Positions 31,958-41,016 of a stretch of 64,000 bases of DNA are shown piece after piece. The position numbers and the translations under genes were made by a program. Origin of the DNA: Paenibacillus ferrarius (GTDB taxonomy: Bacteria > Bacillota > Bacilli > Paenibacillales > NBRC-103111); the NCBI RefSeq assembly GCF_002027705.1, contig NZ_MBTG01000021.1, forward strand, positions 52,450 through 116,449, given 5' to 3'. Each line of letters begins with the position of its first letter. Within the stretch, counting starts at the first letter, position 1. Under the pieces are notes generated by a model, which saw only the letters and a list, made by a program, of their open reading frames with translations, was not told where the DNA came from and did not search any database.

Positions 31958-33778
31958 ATGCAGCTGTTGAGCCATTTCTTAGAGCTTCGGGCAGGTTTTG
32001 AGCATGGGGTTGAACAGGTGCCGCAGCCTATTACGTTAGATGAATTAGCGGATCGGTTGTATTGTTCAACGCGGAATGTGAAGCTTTTGCTGAGAAAAAT
32101 GAGTGATCAAAATTGGATTTCTTGGAAGCCTGGAAGAGGTAGAGGCAACGTTTCGGAGCTGACGTTTCTAGTTTCTGCTGAGGATATGATTTCGAAACAG
32201 GCAATGGCTTTAGCGAGTCAGGGAGATTATAAAGGGACGATTGAGCTGATACACCAATTGGGCAGGGGAGAGGCGTTGCAGGACTCTTTCATCGATTGGC
32301 TATTCAGTTTTTTTGGTTATCGCGCGGTTGAGCACGAGGAACGTTATAAGGATACGCTGCGTTTTCCTGTGTACAAGTGGCTGGTCTCTTTGGATCCAGC
32401 CTATTCGTTTTTTGCTTTTGACAGCCATCTTATGAATCAGATTTTCGACACTTTGGTTCTGAATAATCCGCAGACGCTGACGGTTGAGCCGCATTTGGCA
32501 CACTACTGGGAAGTTAGTGAAGACGGTTTGCACTACACCTTTTATTTGCGCAAAGGCGTACTGTTCCATCATGGCCGAGAAATGACGGCATCCGATGTCT
32601 ATTATTCCATATCCAGGATCAAGGAGCTGGGTGCGGCTGCAAGCCAAGGCTGGATGACGGAAAGCATCGAGAATATGACTGTGCTTAATCGGAGTGCGAT
32701 AGCGATTGAGCTGAAGCAGCCGAATGTTCTCTTTTTACAGCAATTATCACATTCGTCTTTAGCGATTTTGCCTGAGGAAATTTGCCGCGATAATGAGGAG
32801 ATTTTCGGAAGGATGCCGATTGGAACAGGGCCTTTCCGGCTGGAACGCAATGATGATTATATTTGTAAGCTGCGTGCTTTTGACAGCTATTTTGGCGTCA
32901 GGCCTCATTTGGATCAAGTGGAAATATGGCTTTTGCCTCACGATTTGGCCGAAGCGGGTCCAAGCTGGGACACGGTGCAGGTACTTTGTGATCATACGAA
33001 TTCCCGTAAACCCGTGGGAGCAGTTGGGAAGGATTCGGAATGGCACCAGATTGAGCAGTCTATTCTAGGGTGCAGTCTCCTCACGTTCAATCAGAGTAAA
33101 GAAGGCCCTCAGCAGCATCCGTTCTTTCGACAAGCGATTGATCTTATCCTAGATCGAGAAAGGATGATTGAAGAGCTCGGCGGCTTCAGAGAGGCACCTG
33201 CGAGCAGCTTTCTGCCTACCTTGATTGGAGCGGCTGCTCCTTATCGGACGGATGTAGAAGAAGCCAAACGATTGCTTGCTGAGATGGGATATAGCGGTGA
33301 AGTGCTAGAGATGTACATCTATAGCAACAATAATGAAGATGCGATATGGATATGCCAGCAATGTGCCAAAGCAGGCATTCACATTCATCTGACGACTCGT
33401 GAGAAATCGGAGATGATGAAGCTCGATACGATCATGGAAGCGGATCTGATTTTCTATCATATTTGTATGGAAAGCGAGTATGATCTTCATATTATTCAGA
33501 CGCTGAAGCAAAGCAATAGCTATGTCCGTGCCCATTTGAGCGAAGAACGCATGGCTTGGGTCGATCAGGAAATTGAGAAAATTCTTGTGAATCCGAGCAG
33601 AGAAGAGCGCATTTGCCAGCTGCATCAGCTAGTTGAGATTCTGCAGGAAGAGAAGTCCTTCCTATTTGTTCTCCATCGCTCCTTGCAAACGACTTATCAT
33701 GATTCGATTAAAGGAGTGAGTATAAATGACTTGGGCTGGGTTGATTTTCGGAAAATATGGTTCGCCCCCAGCGGTTGA
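31958..33778 (+). CDS. SgrR-like regulator with solute-binding domain
   Basis: A 606-residue regulator. Residues 1 to about 110 form an SgrR-type DNA-binding domain (ITLDELADRLYCSTRNVKLLLRKM), and the remainder is an ABC-type family 5 solute-binding domain (NQIFDTLVLNNPQTLTVEPHLA, HHGREMTASDVYYSI). SgrR of E. coli responds to sugar-phosphate stress; relatives in Firmicutes are often beside MFS sugar or peptide exporters. No signal peptide is present, so the binding domain acts in the cytosol as the effector sensor. Start chosen at ATG 31958 with AGGAG 7 bases upstream. No obvious target gene is next to it. Confidence 0.85.
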   Translation: MQLLSHFLELRAGFEHGVEQVPQPITLDELADRLYCSTRNVKLLLRKMSDQNWISWKPGRGRGNVSELTFLVSAEDMISKQAMALASQGDYKGTIELIHQLGRGEALQDSFIDWLFSFFGYRAVEHEERYKDTLRFPVYKWLVSLDPAYSFFAFDSHLMNQIFDTLVLNNPQTLTVEPHLAHYWEVSEDGLHYTFYLRKGVLFHHGREMTASDVYYSISRIKELGAAASQGWMTESIENMTVLNRSAIAIELKQPNVLFLQQLSHSSLAILPEEICRDNEEIFGRMPIGTGPFRLERNDDYICKLRAFDSYFGVRPHLDQVEIWLLPHDLAEAGPSWDTVQVLCDHTNSRKPVGAVGKDSEWHQIEQSILGCSLLTFNQSKEGPQQHPFFRQAIDLILDRERMIEELGGFREAPASSFLPTLIGAAAPYRTDVEEAKRLLAEMGYSGEVLEMYIYSNNNEDAIWICQQCAKAGIHIHLTTREKSEMMKLDTIMEADLIFYHICMESEYDLHIIQTLKQSNSYVRAHLSEERMAWVDQEIEKILVNPSREERICQLHQLVEILQEEKSFLFVLHRSLQTTYHDSIKGVSINDLGWVDFRKIWFAPSG

Positions 33779-33838
33779 TAAAAGCTGAAAAACGGGAAAT
33801 ACTCTCTTTATGAAAAAATCATTTGGAGGGTAAGGATC

Positions 33839-34225
33839 ATGAGTAAAATAAAAAAAGCCAGCATTGTGCGTTTCACAGAGCGAAATGATGTGCGGTGCGT
33901 GGATGTTGAGGTCAAAGCGGATGGTATCCATGGTTTGCTGCTTGCTGAATTTGCGGCAACAGCCGATCATGATTTCGACCTGCGACATGTGTACCGCAAA
34001 GAGGCGTCGAGTGAAATCGATTGGTATGATAACAATTTGCATGAAGCGTTTCAGGACGTGTCCGAGGAGCTGTTTCACAATAAGTGGGTGGAACGAGAGG
34101 AATTTAAAGAAGAGATCCTAGCCGTTGGCTCGATTCGTACGGATTTGGAAGAGCATTTTAAGCTCAGTCGAACGGCATCTCTCTTTCATACAGATGATGT
34201 AGAGGATCAAACCTATTTACACTAG
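33839..34225 (+). CDS. Hypothetical acidic protein (128 aa)
   Basis: Not recognised. 128 residues, soluble and acidic, containing HDFDLRHVYRKEASSEIDWYDN and many His/Asp/Glu residues. A ribosome site GAGGGTAAGGATC precedes its ATG. It is about 60 bases past the SgrR-like gene on the same strand, without a clear terminator between, so may be cotranscribed. No motif suggests an enzyme. Confidence 0.7.
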   Translation: MSKIKKASIVRFTERNDVRCVDVEVKADGIHGLLLAEFAATADHDFDLRHVYRKEASSEIDWYDNNLHEAFQDVSEELFHNKWVEREEFKEEILAVGSIRTDLEEHFKLSRTASLFHTDDVEDQTYLH

Positions 34226-34232
34226 AGAATGA

Positions 34233-34256
34233 AAAAAACGACCATTTAGGGTCGTC
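34233..34256 (-). terminator. Terminator of small membrane protein gene
   Basis: On the minus strand ACGACC/GGTCGT around CTAAAT, followed by seven T; the stop codon of the gene at 34246 lies in the loop. It may also serve the plus-strand gene ending at 34225. Confidence 0.7.
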
Positions 34257-34506
34257 TTACATACGGTTCGTAACGGGTTTCCATTGCATGCCACCGAGCA
34301 TTGGCGACGAAGAATCCAATAAAGAAGAAGACGAGTAAACGAATGGGAATCCAAACCGGATTGAGCTCCCTGAAACTGATGATTTCGATAACACTGGTTA
34401 CTATCGTTAGTCCGATGCCCCAAGGGAGCAGGCCGAATAGAATTAAATATTTGGATCTGCCCAGCTGTTTTCTTTTGTGCCAAAGCTCTTTGCGTGGATC
34501 GCTCAT
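34246..34506 (-). CDS. Small two-helix membrane protein (86 aa)
   Basis: An 86-residue protein with a charged N-terminus (MSDPRKELWHKRKQLGRSKY) and two membrane segments (YLILFGLLPWGIGLTIV and IPIRLLVFFFIGFFVANA), ending in a basic tail. The stop lies inside its terminator hairpin. A ribosome site AAGGGAG precedes the ATG. The family is unknown to me. Confidence 0.75.
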   Translation of the reverse strand: MSDPRKELWHKRKQLGRSKYLILFGLLPWGIGLTIVTSVIEIISFRELNPVWIPIRLLVFFFIGFFVANARWHAMETRYEPYVRRP

Positions 34507-34680
34507 GAAGGTAACTCCCTTTTTCTTTTCATTATATCATATGCGGGGGACAGCTGCGATTCGTAAGTTATTCAAAGTTAATGAGGTCAGCATCGGGTAA
34601 AGTCGGTGCTTTTTTCTATGGATCGGATGACCAATGCCCTCATAATATGGTAGTATTAGGAAGTTGAAAGGGGGATTACC

Positions 34681-35346
34681 GTGTTACTCAAATTTTTGGC
34701 TTTTGGTTTGTTATGGCGTCTTGTTGGCAATCCGTTTCTAGCACTTCTTATTCTACTCGTGATTCTATATCTGTTAGATAGAAGATTTATCGGACTAACG
34801 CCAAATATATTTAAGCCATTTCAGCTAAGCCGACGTGCTTCAAGATTGCGAAACGATTTGCATGCAAATCCGCATAATACATCTGCGAAGCTTGAATTAG
34901 CTCGAATTTTACTTGAACGCAAAAAGTATCGGGAAGCCCTTCCCTACTTGGAACAAACGCTTACGATCATGGAAGATTCTGCTGATGTGCATTACGAAAT
35001 TGGGCTGTGTTATTTAAAGCTGGGTGATCTGAGCAAAGGCGAAAGGTTGATGCTTGAAGCCGTAGAGCTTAATCCGCGTGTCAAATTTGGCGAAGCATAT
35101 TTGCGGCTCGGCGAGGCGCTGGCTCCTAGGGAACCGGAGAGAGCTGCCAGCTTCATCGAGCAGTTCCGCGACCTGCACTCTTCATCGGTCGAAGCTTACT
35201 ACAGGCTAGGCCAGCTCTATAAGCAGATGGGCCGCACGGAAGACGCGAAGCGAGCCTATCGGGAGGCGCTGGATATTTATCGCGGCCTGCCGCGCTACAG
35301 CCGCAGACAGCAGCGGCGTTGGGCGCTTTTGGCGCGGTTCCAATAA
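34681..35346 (+). CDS. TPR-repeat membrane-anchored protein
   Basis: A 221-residue protein with one N-terminal hydrophobic hairpin (residues about 3-32) and at least four tetratricopeptide repeats from about residue 60 (NTSAKLELARILLERKKYREALPYLEQ, ADVHYEIGLCYLKLGDLSKGE; quoted in parts). TPRs bind partner proteins. The start is GTG with AAGGGGGAT upstream. The C-terminal tail is rich in Arg (RRQQRR). It is convergent with the acyltransferase and shares a terminator. Confidence 0.85.
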   Translation: MLLKFLAFGLLWRLVGNPFLALLILLVILYLLDRRFIGLTPNIFKPFQLSRRASRLRNDLHANPHNTSAKLELARILLERKKYREALPYLEQTLTIMEDSADVHYEIGLCYLKLGDLSKGERLMLEAVELNPRVKFGEAYLRLGEALAPREPERAASFIEQFRDLHSSSVEAYYRLGQLYKQMGRTEDAKRAYREALDIYRGLPRYSRRQQRRWALLARFQ

Positions 35347-35383
35347 GAAGAACCTGAGGTCAGCGCCTCAGGTTCTTCTTATT
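35342..35383. terminator. Bidirectional terminator, TPR / acyltransferase
   Basis: An 18-base perfect stem (AATAAGAAGAACCTGAGG and complement) with a 6-base loop TCAGCG, beginning in the TPR stop codon; works on both strands. Confidence 0.9.
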
Positions 35384-36406
35384 GGTATACAACCTAACGA
35401 GCAGCCAAGAACCAAACAGTCCGATCGCAACGGACGAGATCGTGTGAAGGTCATAGAGCAGGATCGTCCCTTGCTCAGGCGCTAGACGATCCCAGAGGGT
35501 TAAGAGCGCGGGATGCAAGAGATAGATCCCGAAAGACGCGGCGCCCAAGGCCGACATCAATCGGCTCAACGACGAGCCCTTAGAGACGAGTCTGCGAGCC
35601 CATTGCAAGACGCAAAGCGGGATGGCTAAGCAATAGACTAGAAGCGCCAGCTCGTACCATGTATTTTCAAGGGAAATCAGGCTATATTGGTGAAGAAGCA
35701 GCATTGAGGCATAACTGGCTCCGGCTATCAGCATGATGCTCCAAAGCCAGCCACGATAGCGATTGGACCAAGAAACTGCCGCGGAATAGTGAATCCCGAC
35801 ATAAGCCCCGCATGCGAATAACGCCGAGTAACTGATGAACAAAGACGTGTATTCGTGAAGAGGATGCACCCAATGATGGAAGCTGTACCCTGAGATTTGA
35901 AGGATAATCCCAAGTGGAATCAGACTTTGGCGGAATCGGGGGAATCGCTTTGCGGCCGTCATCAACAATGGAAACAACAGGTAGAACTGCACGATAATAA
36001 TCATATAATAAAGATGATAGCTGGCATTCCCGGATACCAATAGTTTGATGAAGTAAACAGGGTCAACATGGATTTTTCCATGAAACATGAATTGATTGAA
36101 CAGGTAGTAGAACAATGACCAACCAACATAGGGAATCAGGATTTTTCGCACGCGCTTGGTCCAGAAGGCAATTGCCATGCCCGGCTCCCAGCGGTCGAAA
36201 TAGGTGTAGAATAGGACGAGACCGCTAATCCAGATGAACAAGGGAACGGTGAATAAGCTGGTTTTGTTCAAAATGAGAAATAAAGCTTGCGAAGCGGTGC
36301 CGATTGGCAGCAGAGTTGCGTTTGAGGTTCCATGAATAAGAAGAACGGCAATAATAGCCAACGCACGCACATTGTCGATTTCAGGTAGCTTGGGTCTGGA
36401 TAACAT
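35360..36406 (-). CDS. Acyltransferase 3 family membrane protein
   Basis: A 348-residue integral membrane protein with about ten hydrophobic segments. It begins with the acyltransferase-3 pattern IDNVRALAIIAVLLIHG, where the His is the conserved catalytic candidate, followed by LFIWISGLVLFYTYF and KRVRKILIPYVGWSLFYYL. Members transfer acetyl or other acyl groups to surface polysaccharides or lipids. It ends GIYLLHPALL, also typical. The ribosome site is AAGGAGATT. It is monocistronic, closed by the shared terminator at 35342. Its last codons lie in that hairpin. Confidence 0.88.
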   Translation of the reverse strand: MLSRPKLPEIDNVRALAIIAVLLIHGTSNATLLPIGTASQALFLILNKTSLFTVPLFIWISGLVLFYTYFDRWEPGMAIAFWTKRVRKILIPYVGWSLFYYLFNQFMFHGKIHVDPVYFIKLLVSGNASYHLYYMIIIVQFYLLFPLLMTAAKRFPRFRQSLIPLGIILQISGYSFHHWVHPLHEYTSLFISYSALFACGAYVGIHYSAAVSWSNRYRGWLWSIMLIAGASYASMLLLHQYSLISLENTWYELALLVYCLAIPLCVLQWARRLVSKGSSLSRLMSALGAASFGIYLLHPALLTLWDRLAPEQGTILLYDLHTISSVAIGLFGSWLLVRLYTNKKNLRR

Positions 36407-36566
36407 AAGTTGTAGAATCTCCTTTTTTCACTTTTTTCACTGTAACATGAAAGAAATGAGAGAAACAACAATAGATCACAGTGGACCTCGCTTGCTTGAC
36501 GCTTAATAGCTCCCGCGATAAACTGATAGGAGATTGAAACAAGCGAGATCAAGAGGGTGAACGAAC

Positions 36567-36674
36567 GTGAGTTATGAATATGTCATGCAGGCGGTATTGC
36601 TAATATTTTTGGTCATTATTACTTTTTTTGCAATGATGATTTGGACGAAATGGCGAAAAAGAGGACGGAGATAG
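36567..36674 (+). CDS. Small single-helix membrane protein (35 aa)
   Basis: A 35-codon frame, MSYEYVMQAVLLIFLVIITF then a basic end (TKWRKRGRR), typical of a tiny single-pass membrane protein. GTG start with GAGGGTGA 6 bases upstream. Its stop is 4 bases before the start of the HepT-like gene, so the two are probably translated together. Confidence 0.65.
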   Translation: MSYEYVMQAVLLIFLVIITFFAMMIWTKWRKRGRR

Positions 36675-36678
36675 CCCT

Positions 36679-37110
36679 ATGTATTTTATTAATCATGAAC
36701 AAATTGATCAAAGAATTCAGTTCCTGTCTGCGCTGGCTGAGGCGAGCAGCCAATTGGTGCATCAGTGGGATCAAGGCACCAATAATCTTGTATGGCAGCT
36801 TGCGCAAGAACGTGTTCTGCACCTGGCTATTGAAACGGTGACGGATATCGGAAGTCTGCTGATTGATGCTTTTATTCTACGTGATGCTAGCAGCTATGAG
36901 GATATTGTGGAAATTGTGCACGGAGAAGGCGCTTATTCAGAGCCATTGAAGGAAACTCTACTGCAACTGGTGAAGCTTAGAAAGCCGCTAGTCCAGGAGT
37001 ACGTGGAATGGAATCGGCAGGAATTAAATCCGTTAATTCGGATCATCCCGGCGGCTTTTGAGGAATTTGCTGCAAGTGTTCGGGCATTTATCAAGAGTGA
37101 ACTGGAATAA
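36679..37110 (+). CDS. HepT-like (DUF86) protein
   Basis: A 143-residue helical protein of the DUF86/HepT fold, recognised from ALAEASSQLV, QERVLHLAIETVTDIGSLLI and GAYSEPLKETLLQLVKLRKPLVQEY. HepT toxins act with MntA nucleotidyltransferases and use an R-x4-6-H-x-Y motif; here the motif reads R101-KPLV-Q106-E-Y108, with Gln for the essential His. No MntA gene is nearby. It resembles the housekeeping YutE-type proteins of Bacillus. It follows a 35-residue membrane protein gene by 4 bases. Confidence 0.82.
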   Translation: MYFINHEQIDQRIQFLSALAEASSQLVHQWDQGTNNLVWQLAQERVLHLAIETVTDIGSLLIDAFILRDASSYEDIVEIVHGEGAYSEPLKETLLQLVKLRKPLVQEYVEWNRQELNPLIRIIPAAFEEFAASVRAFIKSELE

Positions 37111-37193
37111 CATACATAGTTGTTTCTTAATTTACTTATTGGGCATGTTGCTGTAAAATGAGACTTAACAACAGTCCGAAGGCAGGTGAGCAA

Positions 37194-37826
37194 ATGAATG
37201 CAGCACTTGAAACATCCACACGAAAAGTGATTCTTTCTATGCTCAAAACGCAGGGACCATTAAGTGTTCATGACATGTCCAAGCAGCTCGGGATTACGGA
37301 GATGGCTGTCAGACGCCATATTCATGCCTTAGAGAAGGATAATTTGCTTGAAACAAAGCTTGTCCGGCAGGCGATGGGTAGACCGACAAACGTATACACC
37401 TTAGCCCCGCTCGCAGATGAATTATTTCCCAAGAAATACATGCAGCTTACCATAGACTTATTGGATGAACTGCTCGAAGGCGAAGGGAATGAGAAGATTG
37501 ATCGCCTTTTCGAAGGCAGGCAAGACAAACTTCAGTCCCGCTACGCATCAAGAATGCAGGACAAAAGCTTGGAAGAACGGGTAGCCGAGCTAGCACTCAT
37601 TCAGAATGAGAATGGCTATATGGTGGATTGGTCACAAGTGGAAGAAGGCGAGTTTGTGTTCAGTGAGCATAACTGCCCCATCACACAAGTGGCTAACGTG
37701 TTTCAACAAGCATGCAGATGTGAATTAGCCTTATTTCAAAATTTGCTTGATGCCAATGTGGAGCGAACGGAATGTTTAGCCAAAGGCGGCAACAAATGTT
37801 TATATATCATCTCCCAAAATAAATAG
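37194..37826 (+). CDS. SufR-like Fe-S-sensing regulator
   Basis: A 210-residue regulator. The N-terminal winged helix (GPLSVHDMSKQLGITEMAVRRHIHAL in parts) is followed by VRQAMGRPTNVYTL and a C-terminal part with four Cys: CPITQVANVFQQACRC then CLAKGGNKC. This layout matches the SufR group of transcriptional regulators that bind an iron-sulfur cluster and control suf genes or related targets. Start chosen at ATG 37194 with AGGTGAG upstream. No suf genes are in the window, so its targets are elsewhere or it serves another sensor role. Confidence 0.82.
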   Translation: MNAALETSTRKVILSMLKTQGPLSVHDMSKQLGITEMAVRRHIHALEKDNLLETKLVRQAMGRPTNVYTLAPLADELFPKKYMQLTIDLLDELLEGEGNEKIDRLFEGRQDKLQSRYASRMQDKSLEERVAELALIQNENGYMVDWSQVEEGEFVFSEHNCPITQVANVFQQACRCELALFQNLLDANVERTECLAKGGNKCLYIISQNK

Positions 37827-37871
37827 CCATCTACCTGAGTGTTATGCTCTCGTAGGCGGCTATTTTTTATT
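37820..37871 (+). terminator. Terminator of SufR-like gene
   Basis: AAATAGCC pairs with GGCTATTT, with an inner loop, followed by TTTTTATTG. Confidence 0.75.
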
Positions 37872-37966
37872 GTCATTTCCAAACTGATTTGTGCACAACT
37901 ATTCAAAAATATTGTCGAAATGTCGATAAAAGTTAAAAATGGTTTATTAGAGAGAGGGCGATTAGC

Positions 37967-40069
37967 ATGATGTGGCTGCGTAACCGGAAGTTGTCCTTTA
38001 AATTGGGGATGGGCATTGGTCTGGTGCTTTTATTGGCATTTGGAAGTTTGATTGGCGTGAATCTCAAACAAATCTACAGTACGAGCCTAAGCCAAGGAGA
38101 GGCGGAGGCGAATCATGCTTCTGAAGGTGTATCAACAGGTTTTCAACAAGAAGTAGATGGAACGATCTCTACTTTATCGGCACTTCGCGGAGTGGTTTTG
38201 GATGCAAGCATGACGAAGTCACTGACACGTGAAGCCGTCGTAAGAATGCTAACTACTGAGCTAGGGATGCATGATAATATTCTGGGTTTGTATACGCTTT
38301 GGGAACCTAATGCTTTTGATAAAAAAGATGCGGCGAATATAAAGAAACAGCCGTACGATGACAGCACGGGCCGTTTTATTCCTTATGTTGTTAAAGTTGA
38401 TAATAAAATCGACGTGCAGCCGCTGCTTGATTATGAGAAAGACGGTGCAGGGGACTACTACCAAATCGCCAAGAAAACGAAAAAAAATACATGGATTGAG
38501 CCTTATCTGTATCCGATCAGTGGAAAAAATGTTTTGATAACGTCGTTAATTATGCCGATTTTGGATAAGCAGGGAAATTTCGTGGGGATCATAGGCGCAG
38601 ATATAGCACTTAGCGAGCTGCAGAAACAAATTGAACAACTGAAGCCGCTGGGCGGCTATGCAACCATGATTTCGTCAGCGGGCAATTACGTTGCTCATGG
38701 CACCTCACCGGATAAAGTAACCAAAAACTATAATGAAAACCCGGCAGCTGCATCCGTGTTGGATGGTGTCAAACAGGGTAAATTATCCGTATATATGGAG
38801 GGAAGCAGCGGCCAAGACCTCCATTTATTCACGCCGATTGTTCTGAAGGACTCTGATCAGACCTGGTTTATGGAAACAATCTTTGCCAAGAAGATGATTC
38901 TGAATGTTTTTTATGATGAACTCACGCTATCCTTAGTCATTGCTATTTCGGCATTGATTCTACTTGCCGTCATTCTGTACTTCATTATTCGAATGCTGGT
39001 GCTTCGTCCTATTCGTGCGGTAAGCCACCTTTCCGTTAAACTGGCAGAAGGAGAATTTACCGAGAAACTGACCGTCCATAGCAAGGACGAATTCGGAATG
39101 ATGTCCGAACAGTTCAACACAATGGTCGACAAGCTGCGTGCTATGATCAACACGGTCACTGAGCATGCCATGTCGGTTGGAGCCACCTCGGAGCAGCTTA
39201 CGGCAAGTGCCGAGCAAACAAGCCGAGCGGCGGAAACGATCACGATCTCGATTCAGGAGATGGCTGCCGGATCCGAAACACAATTGAACGATGCGCAAGA
39301 AACCTCGCGCGCGATGACGGAAATGGCGATAGGCGTACAGCGAATTGCTGAATCGACGGCTCACGTTTCTGATTCTACAGATGAAGTGAGAGTGAAAACA
39401 GCAGCAGGGAATGAGAATATTCAGATGGCTGTTCGTCAGATGACGGTGCTCAGAGACAGAGTTGATGAATCTTCGCAAGTCATCCGCCGCCTAGGCGATC
39501 GCTCAGAAGCCATCGGAAATATCATAGGCATCATTTCGACGATAAGCAAACAAACCAACTTGCTCGCTTTGAATGCGGCGATTGAAGCATCTAGAGCTGG
39601 GGAGCACGGAAAAGGCTTTGCTGTAGTTGCAGCTGAAGTTCGCAAGCTTGCAGAACAATCGAACGCGGCTTCGCATGAAATCGTCGAGCTCATCAGCGAA
39701 ATCCGTGAGGATACGAAGCTAGCTGTGAAGAGCATGGATCAGGGCACGCACGAAGTGAACAGAGGCGTCCAAGCTGTAACGGAAAGCGGACACATCTTCG
39801 CTGCAATTACAACAGAAATGGATCAAGTGCACCGACAAATTCAGGAAGTTTCAGCAGCTTCGGAGCAAATGTCAGCAAGTGCGGAAGAGGTTTTGGCTAC
39901 TGTGGAGCAGTTGGCAAGCATCGCCAGAAGCTCCTCAAGCAATGCTCAGAATGTGGCTGCCGCTTCAGAAGAGCAGTTGGCTACGATGGAGGAAATCGGC
40001 GCTTCCGCCGAAGCCTTAGGCAACCTTGTACAGGAGCTTGTTGATTTGCTTTCCCGCTTTAAGGTTTAA
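37967..40069 (+). CDS. Methyl-accepting chemotaxis protein
   Basis: A 700-residue transmembrane chemoreceptor. In order: a first membrane segment (about residues 13-33), an external double-Cache sensor domain (to about 300; TLWEPNAFDKKD, WIEPYLYPISGKNV, GIIGADIALSELQ), a second membrane segment (about 312-335), HAMP (RPIRAVSHLSVKLAEGEFTEKL) and a methyl-accepting signalling domain with the hairpin tip IGIISTISKQTNLLALNAAIEASRAGEHGKGFAVVAAEVRKLAEQS (given here by its key words NLLALNAAIEA and VVAAEVRKLAE). dCache receptors mostly bind amino acids or organic acids. It is monocistronic. Confidence 0.94.
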   Translation: MMWLRNRKLSFKLGMGIGLVLLLAFGSLIGVNLKQIYSTSLSQGEAEANHASEGVSTGFQQEVDGTISTLSALRGVVLDASMTKSLTREAVVRMLTTELGMHDNILGLYTLWEPNAFDKKDAANIKKQPYDDSTGRFIPYVVKVDNKIDVQPLLDYEKDGAGDYYQIAKKTKKNTWIEPYLYPISGKNVLITSLIMPILDKQGNFVGIIGADIALSELQKQIEQLKPLGGYATMISSAGNYVAHGTSPDKVTKNYNENPAAASVLDGVKQGKLSVYMEGSSGQDLHLFTPIVLKDSDQTWFMETIFAKKMILNVFYDELTLSLVIAISALILLAVILYFIIRMLVLRPIRAVSHLSVKLAEGEFTEKLTVHSKDEFGMMSEQFNTMVDKLRAMINTVTEHAMSVGATSEQLTASAEQTSRAAETITISIQEMAAGSETQLNDAQETSRAMTEMAIGVQRIAESTAHVSDSTDEVRVKTAAGNENIQMAVRQMTVLRDRVDESSQVIRRLGDRSEAIGNIIGIISTISKQTNLLALNAAIEASRAGEHGKGFAVVAAEVRKLAEQSNAASHEIVELISEIREDTKLAVKSMDQGTHEVNRGVQAVTESGHIFAAITTEMDQVHRQIQEVSAASEQMSASAEEVLATVEQLASIARSSSSNAQNVAAASEEQLATMEEIGASAEALGNLVQELVDLLSRFKV

Positions 40070-40079
40070 GCATGCAGAT

Positions 40080-40127
40080 AAAAAGGCTGCTCTCAAGTCG
40101 TTTTCTACTTGGGAGACAGCCTTTTTG
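40080..40127 (+). terminator. Terminator of chemoreceptor gene
   Basis: AAAAAGGCTG(C)TCTCAAG pairs with CTTGGGAGACAGCCTTTTT around a TCGTTTTCTA loop. Confidence 0.85.
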
Positions 40128-40210
40128 TGACTAAGCTGCCTCAAGCGAGGCAGCAATATATATGAGTTCGTGTCAGCAAGCAAGGAAGTATCTACTAAAC
40201 TCGCCTGCCT

Positions 40211-40843
40211 CTATTTGGATGCCGCGAGCAAGCTTGCCGCTTTATTCGTGATCCACTCGAAACGACCTGCTTCAATTTCCTTCAGGTTGATGAGTGAGCC
40301 GCCGATGCCTAAGCCGTAACAGCCGATATCCAGAAATTGCTTAATATTATCCTCCGTAACACCGCCCACAGCAATCATCGGAATGTGGTCCAGAGGCCCC
40401 ATTAATTCTTTGATATAAGTGAGACCAAGGCTCCCGCTTGGAAAGATTTTAACAGCGGTTGCGCCTGCTTTCCAGGCCTTAACGATTTCTGTCGGTGTCA
40501 TAGCCCCAGGGAAAATCGGGATGCCTTGCTCGCTGGACCAACGAATAACATCCTCGTCCATGTTCGGGGTGACCAGAAAGGAAGCACCAGCTTGAACGGC
40601 TTTCTTCGCATCTTCCAGATCGAGTACAGTTCCAGCTCCGATGTACATCTGAGACCCCCAGTGCTGCTGCAGCGAGTCAATCATATGAAGGGCACCGGGA
40701 GTATTCAGTGTAACTTCCATAACGGTCACGCCGCCTTTCAGGAGCGCTTCTGCGACTGCTTGGATATGTGCCTCCTGGACCCCGCGTACGATGGCTATGA
40801 TTCGGGTGCGTTCAATCTCTTTAAGTCCTTGCTCTCTGTTCAT
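40211..40843 (-). CDS. eda: KDPG/KHG aldolase
   Basis: Class I aldolase that splits 2-keto-3-deoxy-6-phosphogluconate to pyruvate and glyceraldehyde 3-phosphate, the last step of the Entner-Doudoroff route and of uronate breakdown. 210 residues with IIAIVRG, VMEVTLNTPGAL (catalytic Glu), IGAGTVLD, FLVTPNMD and TAVKIFPSGSLG, where the Lys forms the Schiff base. The ribosome site GGAGGAGAAA is strong. It is transcribed alone, without a kinase (kdgK) beside it; it could serve uronate catabolism with the alginate-lyase-like protein elsewhere in the window. Confidence 0.93.
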   Translation of the reverse strand: MNREQGLKEIERTRIIAIVRGVQEAHIQAVAEALLKGGVTVMEVTLNTPGALHMIDSLQQHWGSQMYIGAGTVLDLEDAKKAVQAGASFLVTPNMDEDVIRWSSEQGIPIFPGAMTPTEIVKAWKAGATAVKIFPSGSLGLTYIKELMGPLDHIPMIAVGGVTEDNIKQFLDIGCYGLGIGGSLINLKEIEAGRFEWITNKAASLLAASK

Positions 40844-41016
40844 GTTTCTCCTCCAGTAGGTATGGTTTGTTTTTCATTATGACAGGTCCCTGAAATTTTT
40901 CCAGTTTTTTTGTGTCAAAACAAGCTGCTGCTACTTATACTGTAGTAATTCATAGGCATTCGTCTAGAAGCCGACACGCATCACGCCGCTTTTTAAGCTT
41001 ATAGGAGGTGCTCGTC

